Below, in pieces: positions 7,728 to 14,591 of a stretch of 64,000 nucleotides of DNA (positions are counted from its first letter, which is position 1; the number at the start of each line of letters is the position of its first letter). Under the pieces are notes generated by a model. It saw nothing but the letters and a program-made list of their open reading frames with translations, did not search any database and had not been told where the DNA came from. Origin of the DNA: HGM13006 sp900757695 (GTDB lineage: Bacteria > Bacillota > Clostridia > Oscillospirales > Oscillospiraceae); contig CAUHNW010000013.1 in the NCBI GenBank assembly GCA_959607825.1, positions 1 through 64,000 on the forward strand. The letters are read 5' to 3'. Position numbers and translations under genes: made by a program.

Positions 7728-8312
7728 ATGACACTGGAAGAGATGAACCTTGCCTGTGACCGGCTGGAGGCTGCACAGGCATGCCGGAATCTGGTGGGAA
7801 AGCTGTCCTATTTCGACTCCGCTTTCCGGATGAAGGATCTGCTGGCCCTCTGGGACAATAGCGATGAGGCAGAGCTCCGGCTGCCCGATGAGACCCATCA
7901 GGGCTTTGAAGCGGTCAAGGCGGCGCTGGAGGCCAGAGGCGACCGGGACGATGCCGGCATGGACGTGAAAATGCGCGGCACGCTGGTGATCCACAATATG
8001 AACTCCGATGCGCTGGAGGTCAGCCCCGATGCCAGGACGGCTCATGGCACATGGTTTTCCCCGGGCATTGAGACCGACCTCTTTGATCCTGCCGATCCTG
8101 CTGCGACTCCGGACAAGCATAATACTGCTGATCTGGAGGCCTCTGCCAACTATGTGTGGCAGGAGTATGGGCTGGATTTTGTGCGCCGGGAGGACGGCTG
8201 GAAAATTCAGAAGCTGAAGGTGCGCACCTTCTTCGATACCCCCTTCGACACCCCTTGGAGTCAGGCAAAGGACACCATGTGGACGCCGGATGCCGTGGTA
8301 GCGGAAATGTGA
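7728..8312 (+). CDS. SnoaL-like (NTF2 fold) protein
   Basis: This 194-residue protein is the third member of the tandem family (LEAAQACRNLVGKLSYFDSAFRMKDLLALWDN; ASANYVWQEYGLDFVRREDGWKIQKLKVRTFFDTPF). It lacks a GPGG segment. A GAAAGGAGACGAG ribosome site precedes the ATG, 14 bp after the previous stop. A strong terminator follows, so the operon 3846-8312 probably ends here. Ligand and reaction are unknown. Confidence 0.75.
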   Translation: MTLEEMNLACDRLEAAQACRNLVGKLSYFDSAFRMKDLLALWDNSDEAELRLPDETHQGFEAVKAALEARGDRDDAGMDVKMRGTLVIHNMNSDALEVSPDARTAHGTWFSPGIETDLFDPADPAATPDKHNTADLEASANYVWQEYGLDFVRREDGWKIQKLKVRTFFDTPFDTPWSQAKDTMWTPDAVVAEM

Positions 8313-8320
8313 TCCTTCGG

Positions 8321-8350
8321 GCGGTGGAATGGTTCATTCCACCGCTTTTC
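8321..8350 (+). terminator. Rho-independent terminator
   Basis: A perfect 10-bp stem GCGGTGGAAT/ATTCCACCGC is followed by TTTTCT, directly after the third SnoaL-like gene. Confidence 0.85.
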
Positions 8351-8400
8351 TGTGGCATAAGCATGCAATACATGTTATGCTAGGCCATAGATATCAAAAG

Positions 8401-8429
8401 TTTACAATATGCTGAATCCAAACTATAAT
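8401..8429 (+). promoter_or_regulatory. Sigma-A promoter of the beta-helix gene
   Basis: TTTACA (8401-8406), a 17-bp spacer and TATAAT (8424-8429) precede the gene at 8489, separating it from the upstream operon. Confidence 0.75.
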
Positions 8430-8488
8430 AATATCATAGGAAAGAGAGACACTTACCCGCATGGAACATTCAAAGGAGGAACCTCAAT

Positions 8489-10375
8489 ATGAATCAGTTG
8501 ATATTTGCCCCCGGCGAGCATCTCATCGCCGAAAACCAGAACGCCGAATTTCTGACCATCCGGCCCGGCGCCCAGCTGAAGGCACCCGAGGGCAAGTACC
8601 TCTGCCTGACCGTCAACGGCTGTGTCCACCCCGCTATGCCGGGCAGCTACCATGGAGATGTGGCCATCACCGTGGCGGAGCCGGTAATCGAGTCCGTCTA
8701 TCCCTCTGTGCGCCGGAAGAGCGAGATCCCGCTGGAGGCGGCGGTGAGCATCAAGGACGGAAAGCTGGTGGAAGCCCAGGGGGTGCCCGCCGCGGTGCAG
8801 CAGGGCACCGTTACGGATACCAAGGCCGATGACGTGTTCATTGCCGCCGACGCCCCGGATTTTGCGGGCATCGTAGTGGACGGCAAGGGCAGCTATACCG
8901 TCAACCGGGCGAGAATTTGTCTGGAAGGGGAGGGCAATAACGACTTTGTGGGCATGGGCGCAGGCATTGCCGCCATTGGCGATGCGGATGTGACCATCAA
9001 CGACAGTGAGATCAGCCTTTCCTCCGTGACCCGCTGTGCGGTTCATGTGGGCGGCACCGGCACGGTGACGGTGAACAATACCAAGATGTACAACATCAGC
9101 CCCAAGGTGGAGATGGGCAACTGGAGCTGGGGCATTGCCATCCGGGGCACCAACCGCCTGTGCCAGCTGGCCGATGACGGCACGGTGCACTATAACGGCT
9201 GCACCATGCGCTCCAACGGCTGGGGCATCCTGTCTGTGGACGGCTCCAACTATGCCCATATGTTCATTGACGGCTGCGACATGGAGCTGGAGGGCGCAGG
9301 CTCCCACGGCTACGGCGTCTTCTGCATCGGCCCCACGGATATGCATCTGAAAAATACCAAGCTCACCGCCAACGGCTTCCCGCTGCTGCTCCGGGGCATG
9401 GAGCGCAAGGGCGTGCTGGAGGTCACCGATGGCTGCGAGATCCGGGGACGCCGGTTTGCCCTCCATGCACAGGGCGACACCGGAAGCGTAGTCACCATCA
9501 AGGACTCCAAGCTCATCACCGACAAAGCGAGCCTTCTGGTGAAGGGCTCCACGGGAACCGTATACAACATTGAAAACACCGTCATGGAGCCCGGCAACGG
9601 CCAGATTCTACAGCTCATCGACAGCGACGATCCCGGCCTCCACGGCACCTTTGTGGATGTCAGCGTCTATGACAAGGCCGATACCTATATGGAGGGGCGG
9701 AATCTGACGGAGGCCGATCCCGAGGATGATATCACCCTGAACATCAAGGACTGCGAGCTGAAGGGCGATTTCCTGAACTCCACCTCCAATTTGCCCGCTC
9801 TTGCCAGCAAGGAAGCGCCGGAAGGGCTGATCCTGCGGGATGCCAAGGCCCCCGGCGAGCTGGGCAATGAGGGGAAGGTCAGCGGCAAGCCGCCCATGAT
9901 GGGCGATATGCCGGGCATGCCTCCCATGGGCGGCCCCGGCGGCCCCGGTGCACCCGGCGGCATGCCTCCTATGGGCGGCCCCGGCGGCCCCGGCGGAATG
10001 CCCCCCTTCATGATGGGCGATGCCCCCAAGAATCTGGCTCTGAACCTCCAAAATACCCGGCTGGAGGGCGTGGTATCCTCTGCCACCCAGCATTACCGGG
10101 AGGGGATCCGGTTCTTGGAGGAGACCATCCGGGAGGAGCTTTCCAATGTGACCCAGACCCCGGCTCCCACCGTCAACAACGGCGTGCTGGTGCGGCTGGA
10201 TGAAAACAGTGTCTGGACTGTCACCGGCGACAGCTATATCACCTCCCTGACCCTTGCGGAGGGTGCAGTGGTGCAGGCCCCCGCAGGGAGAAACCTGAAG
10301 GTCACGGTGGACGGCGCAGAGACGGCGCTGACGGCAGGTACCATCACCGGAAAAATCCACCTGACCCTTGCATGA
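8489..10375 (+). CDS. Right-handed beta-helix protein with GPGG linker, no signal peptide
   Basis: A 628-residue protein rich in short beta-strand coils typical of right-handed parallel beta-helices (GDADVTINDSEISLSS, GTGTVTVNNTKMYNIS, YAHMFIDGCDMELEG, MHLKNTKLTANG). A Met/Pro/Gly linker with GGPGG units (about 475-515) separates the helix from a C-terminal beta domain (VLVRLDENSVWTVTGDSYITSLTLAEGA). It has a strong ribosome site (CAAAGGAGG) but, surprisingly for this class, no visible signal peptide. It is clearly related to the lipoprotein at 14592 (NDFxGxGA, WGxLSxDG and the same linker type). It could bind or modify polysaccharide, but I see no catalytic triad. Confidence 0.75.
   Translation: MNQLIFAPGEHLIAENQNAEFLTIRPGAQLKAPEGKYLCLTVNGCVHPAMPGSYHGDVAITVAEPVIESVYPSVRRKSEIPLEAAVSIKDGKLVEAQGVPAAVQQGTVTDTKADDVFIAADAPDFAGIVVDGKGSYTVNRARICLEGEGNNDFVGMGAGIAAIGDADVTINDSEISLSSVTRCAVHVGGTGTVTVNNTKMYNISPKVEMGNWSWGIAIRGTNRLCQLADDGTVHYNGCTMRSNGWGILSVDGSNYAHMFIDGCDMELEGAGSHGYGVFCIGPTDMHLKNTKLTANGFPLLLRGMERKGVLEVTDGCEIRGRRFALHAQGDTGSVVTIKDSKLITDKASLLVKGSTGTVYNIENTVMEPGNGQILQLIDSDDPGLHGTFVDVSVYDKADTYMEGRNLTEADPEDDITLNIKDCELKGDFLNSTSNLPALASKEAPEGLILRDAKAPGELGNEGKVSGKPPMMGDMPGMPPMGGPGGPGAPGGMPPMGGPGGPGGMPPFMMGDAPKNLALNLQNTRLEGVVSSATQHYREGIRFLEETIREELSNVTQTPAPTVNNGVLVRLDENSVWTVTGDSYITSLTLAEGAVVQAPAGRNLKVTVDGAETALTAGTITGKIHLTLA
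9938..10002 (+). repeat. GPGG/GGMPPMGG-encoding repeat
   Basis: In-frame repeated GGCGGCCCCGGCGG units interspersed with ATGCCTCC (Met-Pro-Pro) occur in the beta-helix gene. Confidence 0.75.
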
Positions 10376-10436
10376 CGGACAGCGGCTTATACCGTTTCCA
10401 TACTTCATTACTTTTCTTTTCATAGTGCGCAGAAAT

Positions 10437-10466
10437 GCCCCCGGCCCAAAAGCCGGGGGCGTTTCT
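10437..10466. terminator. Bidirectional terminator
   Basis: A 9-bp stem GCCCCCGGC/GCCGGGGGC flanked by AGAAAT and GTTTCT separates convergent genes. Confidence 0.75.
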
Positions 10467-10469
10467 GGA

Positions 10470-11594
10470 TTAGTCCCGATGCAGGGTGCTTACGACCTTG
10501 GTGCGGCTCAGCCGCTCATAGAACAGGGGCTTGTGCAATGCCATGCGGATGGCGGACATCAGAAGGAAGGCGCAGTACAGGCAGACCAGCAGTCCCTTTG
10601 CCACCAGCGCCGCATCCTGATTCAGAATCTGCCGGGCCTCCCAGAGGGTATAGAACCGGCTGAGGAAATAGGGAACTGCGGGGATCAGATACATGAGAAC
10701 ATAGCGCCCCAGCAGCTGATACCAGCGGGCAGTCCCGCCCCTTTGGCGGACAATGCGCAGGTGGGTGACGGCCTTCCCGGGGCTTCGGCCCCGGAGCACC
10801 ATGGCCGACAGGGGCAGCAGCAGAAACATCATGCTCAGGGCCAGCACCAGTGCCGTCCGCAGAGGAAGGCCCATTTTCCGCTTTACCAGCAGACAGACCA
10901 GCAGGCTGACGCCGCCGGCCCAGAACAGATCGAATAGGGCGGCGGTGAGCCGGCGGAAGGCGGATACCTCCCGGCTCAGCCGGAAGCTCCGGTCGTCCAT
11001 CTCCGCCCGGCTGGGCAGCAGCCAGAGGAAGGGGGTCACGCCGATGTAGCCGCAGATGCCCCCGAAGGTGTTGGCCATGAGATCGTCCACGTCAAAGAGC
11101 CGGTAGCTTCTGGGATAGATAAAGTAGAGGCCGCTGAGCTGGGTCAGCTCAAAGAACAGGGACAGGAAAAAGGACAGCACCATGGTGGTGAAAAAGCCGC
11201 AGCGGAAGTAATACCGCAGGTATACCCCAAAGGGCACCAGCATGATGACGTTAAAGGCCACCTGCAAAAAGGCACGGTTGTTGATGAGAGCCAGCAGTCC
11301 TCCGCCGCCGGATTCCCGGTATTCCCGGAGGATATCCTGCATGCAGTGAAAGGGGATCTTCTGGACTCTGGGGGTGGTCAGGGCGGCGGCCTTCGCCCGG
11401 GTGGGCAGGGGCAGGATCACCAGAAAGAAGGCGCAGAGCAGATAGAGGATAAACGAATAGATGATGACCACCCGCAGGCTCAGAACCGAGCCGAATTTAT
11501 GATAATTATATAGAATATAGGGCACCGCCAGCAGGGCGGCGATGATGGGGAAAAACAAAAATGCCTCCCGGATGACTTGAATGTAGGCATCCAT
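10470..11594 (-). CDS. VanZ-RDD fusion membrane protein
   Basis: This polytopic membrane protein (about 374 residues) combines two known domains. Residues 1-200 have VanZ-like segments (VVIIYSFILYLLCAFFLVILPLP, FNVIMLVPFGVYLRYYF, FELTQLSGLYFIYPRSYRLFDVDDLMANTFGG). Residues 210-360 form an RDD domain (RRLTAALFDLFWAGGVSLLV, LRGRSPGKAVTHLRIVRQRGG). VanZ proteins are linked to teicoplanin resistance and envelope stress. RDD domains are thought to have transport roles. The frame opens at 11627, but AAGGA before the ATG at 11594 favours that start. It is a single gene, antisense to its neighbours, next to surface-protein genes. Confidence 0.8.
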   Translation of the reverse strand: MDAYIQVIREAFLFFPIIAALLAVPYILYNYHKFGSVLSLRVVIIYSFILYLLCAFFLVILPLPTRAKAAALTTPRVQKIPFHCMQDILREYRESGGGGLLALINNRAFLQVAFNVIMLVPFGVYLRYYFRCGFFTTMVLSFFLSLFFELTQLSGLYFIYPRSYRLFDVDDLMANTFGGICGYIGVTPFLWLLPSRAEMDDRSFRLSREVSAFRRLTAALFDLFWAGGVSLLVCLLVKRKMGLPLRTALVLALSMMFLLLPLSAMVLRGRSPGKAVTHLRIVRQRGGTARWYQLLGRYVLMYLIPAVPYFLSRFYTLWEARQILNQDAALVAKGLLVCLYCAFLLMSAIRMALHKPLFYERLSRTKVVSTLHRD

Positions 11595-11716
11595 GGCTGT
11601 CACATCCTTCAAATCAGATAAAACCATAATAGCACAAAAATGTGTCTAAATTGCGTACAGATTCCCCCAAAAGCTGCAAAAGGGGGCCGGGAGCATGAGA
11701 ATGACGGGGCAGCCGG

Positions 11717-11745
11717 TTGCATTTTGGGAAAAGTCTTTTTATAAT
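11717..11745 (+). promoter_or_regulatory. Sigma-A promoter
   Basis: TTGCAT (11717-11722), 17 bp and TATAAT (11740-11745) lie just upstream of the thioesterase gene. Confidence 0.6.
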
Positions 11746-11783
11746 GAACAGATCAAATTGATTTGAAAAGGACGATGAAACCC

Positions 11784-12206
11784 ATGCATCCAGAATTTTT
11801 TCAGCGGCTCAAAGCCCGCATCAACCGGCCGGGGCTGTTCTCGGCCTCCAACGGCATTGAAGTAACGGAGTGCCGGGAGCACTATGCAGCGGGAGAGCTG
11901 ACGGTATCCGCCCGGAGTATGAATCCCCGAGGCATCGTCCACGGGGGCTGCCTGTCCACCCTGATGGATACGGTGGCAGGAATCGCCGCCTGCACCGATG
12001 GCCGGGGCTGTGTGACCCTGAACTGCTCGGTGAGCTATCTGCGGGCAGCGCAGGATACCGCCAAGGTCTACTGTGTGGCGGAGCCGGTCAAGCTGGGGCG
12101 CACGGTGGCGGTATACAGCGCCCGGCTCACCGACGATCACCAGCGGCTTTTGGCCACGGGCACCTATACCTTCTTTTTGAAGGAGCAGCTGGGCGAGGCA
12201 AAATGA
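11784..12206 (+). CDS. PaaI-type hotdog thioesterase
   Basis: A hotdog-fold protein of about 140 residues with the PaaI-like signature (NPRGIVHGGCLSTLMDTVAGIAA), followed by VTLNCSVSYLRAA and the terminal strand ATGTYTFFL. These enzymes hydrolyse acyl- or aryl-CoA thioesters. The expected acidic residue is Asp in STLMDTVAG. AAAAGGA lies upstream. Starts at 11775 or 11784 are both possible, and spacing favours 11784. It has its own promoter. The substrate is unknown. Confidence 0.8.
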   Translation: MHPEFFQRLKARINRPGLFSASNGIEVTECREHYAAGELTVSARSMNPRGIVHGGCLSTLMDTVAGIAACTDGRGCVTLNCSVSYLRAAQDTAKVYCVAEPVKLGRTVAVYSARLTDDHQRLLATGTYTFFLKEQLGEAK

Positions 12207-12237
12207 CGGGATTTTCGGTTCTGTAATCATTTTGTTG

Positions 12238-12266
12238 TTGTATCTGACGCCTCTGCTTTTTATAAT
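12238..12266 (+). promoter_or_regulatory. Sigma-A promoter of the transglutaminase-SLH gene
   Basis: TTGTAT (12238-12243), a 17-bp spacer and TATAAT (12261-12266) precede a leader of about 110 nt. Confidence 0.65.
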
Positions 12267-12380
12267 ATAAGGTATCATGGAAGCGGCACCCATATGTCCC
12301 GGCATCTTCCGCCGGGATATGGGGGCTTGTGCTGAAAATGTCGGACATGCTCTGGCAGTGTCAAAAAGGAGAGAGGAACC

Positions 12381-14360
12381 ATGAAACATTTTAAGAAACT
12401 GGTCAGCTGGCTTCTGACCGCAGCACTGGCCGTGGGCCTGCTGGGCGCAGTTCCCGGCATGGCAGCGGATGTGCATAAGGCACCGGTGCTGGCAGATCTG
12501 GGAGGCTTTATTTCTGCGGATCAGAAGGATGCCCAGATCGGCTGGACCAATGACGCAATGAATCAGGATCAGATGCGTGCACTGGTGGACGCTCAGGAGC
12601 TGCATCCCCAGCTCACGGGCTATGCGGAGATGGACAGCGCCATTGACGACATTCTGGCCAATGCACCCGCCGGAGCTGACACCTACGATAAGCTCCAGAC
12701 CATCTACACATGGATCATTCAAAATGTGGTCTATACCCACAACGGCTATGGCTATGTGGAAGGGGCCACCAACACCTATGATTACTTCCAGCGGGATTTC
12801 TACACGGGCAACATGACCGTCACCGAGGGGATCCAGCATTTCATCCCCGACAAGGTCATCAACCATGCGGCCTATGCGCTGTTTGAAAAGCGGGGGGCCT
12901 GCTATGACTTCGGCTCCCTGATGGCCGTGGCCATTCGCCATGTGGGCATCAACGCCTATGTGCATACGGGCTACTGGATCCTTGAATCCAACGGCTCCAC
13001 CGACAATCACCACGGCTGGACGGAAATTGAGCTGGACGGCGCTCTGTACATCATCGATCCCCAGCGGGAGGCCCGGTATACCGAAGCGGTGGGCTACAAC
13101 TGCAACATCTACTTCGGCATTCCCCATACCGACGGCTGGGACTGGCGCTACTGGTGCCCGGACTGGACGGACAACAATGAGCGGGATGCGCTGTTTACCT
13201 CGGTAACGGTAGATCAGGGCACCGGCGTCACCCAGCCCGGCGGCAGCCCGGTGGATCCCGGCGACCCGGTACCGGAGGAAACCCTGACCCTTCAGGTAAT
13301 GGTCACCGGCAACGGCTCCGTGACCTGTGACGCACAGGCCATCGGTGAGAATACCTATCAGGTAAAGACCGGGGACAAGGTGCACTTTGAGGCCGTTCCC
13401 GGCAGCAACAGCGCATTCTCCGGCTGGTGGGACTTCTTTAAGAAGAGCTATCTGGAGGCCAACAACCCGGATTTCCTCACCGCCGCACAGCTTTCGGCAG
13501 ATGAGGGGCTGACCATCTATATCGATCCCAATGAACTCACCGTAAACGAAGGCAATCTTATTATTCAGGCACAGTTTCTGGACACCGGGACGCTGAATGT
13601 GGTGTCCTCCCGTTCCGGCAGCGTAAAGAGCGACGGCGCCGAGGTCATCGGAGCGCAGGAGCATCTGCTGGGCAGTCAGGTGAACCTCTCTGCGGAGCCT
13701 GCCAACAAGCTGGTGGGCTGGTACAACGCTCAGGGCGTCGGCCTCAGCGCAGAGGAGACCTACAGCTTCCAGCTCAATGGCAATACGACCATCTATGCCC
13801 TTTTTGCGGGGGATGTGTTCTGCGACCTCAAGTCCACGGACTGGTATCTGGACGATGCCATGGAGGCCAACCGGCGGGGGCTGGTCAATGGTTTGACCCC
13901 GGTGACCTTTGGGGGGAATAAGCAGTTTACCAGAGCCATGGCGGCGACCATGATCGCCCGGCTGGCCAAGGCAGACGATGTTGCGGCGGCTCCGGCACCC
14001 TTTACCGATGTGGATCAGGGGGCATGGTATGCGCCCTCGGTGAACTGGGCCTATGAAAACGGCGTCATCAAGGGACGCAGCCAGCAGCACTTTGACCCCA
14101 ACGGCACCATCACCCGTGAGGAGTTCTTCGCCATGGTGGTCCGCTATCTGGGGAAGGCCGGCGGCAGCGTAGAGACCTCCGAGCTGCCCTATACGGACGC
14201 CGACCAGATCACCTTTGCATGGGATGAGCTGGGGCAGGCGCAGACCATGGGGCTGGTCAAGGGCGACAATACGGGCACCCTCCGTCCCACCGCCAAGCTG
14301 AAGCGTTCCGAGGGCACGGCCATTATACTTCGTGCGGCACGCTATCTGGAAAAGCAGTAA
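12381..14360 (+). CDS. Secreted transglutaminase-like protein with SLH anchor
   Basis: A 659-residue surface protein. It has a Sec signal peptide (residues 1-29, cleavage near GMAA), then a transglutaminase-like core (about 95-235) with plausible Cys (RGACYDFGSLMAVAI), His (NHHGWTEIEL) and Asp (YIIDPQ) triad residues. Two InlB/bacterial-repeat-like beta domains follow (about 290-475: VMVTGNGSVTCDAQAIG; NVVSSRSGSVKSDG), then three S-layer homology motifs (about 478-659) that bind pyruvylated cell-wall polymers. It probably cross-links or cleaves peptide substrates on the cell surface. AAAAGGAG precedes the ATG, and it is monocistronic with a terminator after it. Confidence 0.85.
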   Translation: MKHFKKLVSWLLTAALAVGLLGAVPGMAADVHKAPVLADLGGFISADQKDAQIGWTNDAMNQDQMRALVDAQELHPQLTGYAEMDSAIDDILANAPAGADTYDKLQTIYTWIIQNVVYTHNGYGYVEGATNTYDYFQRDFYTGNMTVTEGIQHFIPDKVINHAAYALFEKRGACYDFGSLMAVAIRHVGINAYVHTGYWILESNGSTDNHHGWTEIELDGALYIIDPQREARYTEAVGYNCNIYFGIPHTDGWDWRYWCPDWTDNNERDALFTSVTVDQGTGVTQPGGSPVDPGDPVPEETLTLQVMVTGNGSVTCDAQAIGENTYQVKTGDKVHFEAVPGSNSAFSGWWDFFKKSYLEANNPDFLTAAQLSADEGLTIYIDPNELTVNEGNLIIQAQFLDTGTLNVVSSRSGSVKSDGAEVIGAQEHLLGSQVNLSAEPANKLVGWYNAQGVGLSAEETYSFQLNGNTTIYALFAGDVFCDLKSTDWYLDDAMEANRRGLVNGLTPVTFGGNKQFTRAMAATMIARLAKADDVAAAPAPFTDVDQGAWYAPSVNWAYENGVIKGRSQQHFDPNGTITREEFFAMVVRYLGKAGGSVETSELPYTDADQITFAWDELGQAQTMGLVKGDNTGTLRPTAKLKRSEGTAIILRAARYLEKQ

Positions 14361-14396
14361 CTGCACAGCGAAAAAAGCAATCCTGCATGAAACACA

Positions 14397-14434
14397 GAGC
14401 CTGAGACCCCAATACATGGTCTCAGGCTCTTTTT
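14397..14434 (+). terminator. Rho-independent terminator
   Basis: A 12-bp stem GAGCCTGAGACC/GGTCTCAGGCTC is followed by TTTTT. Confidence 0.9.
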
Positions 14435-14513
14435 GCATGGCGGCGCTGGAAACAAACGGCGGGTCATGGCACAAATTGCAAGCTCAAACAGTTCGATTTC
14501 TTCCGAAATCCCG

Positions 14514-14541
14514 TTGACATCCCCCTTCCCGGTGATACAAT
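14514..14541 (+). promoter_or_regulatory. Sigma-A promoter of the beta-helix lipoprotein
   Basis: TTGACA (14514-14519), a 16-bp spacer and TACAAT (14536-14541). Confidence 0.75.
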
Positions 14542-14591
14542 GGAGAAAGAAGCCCCCAGCCATATTCGGGGGGAGGGAAAGGAGAAGAACG

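Noticed and set aside
14397..14434. Operator function for the GAGCCTGAGACC dyad
   Set aside because: It sits right after a stop codon and is followed by a T-run, so a terminator explains it fully.
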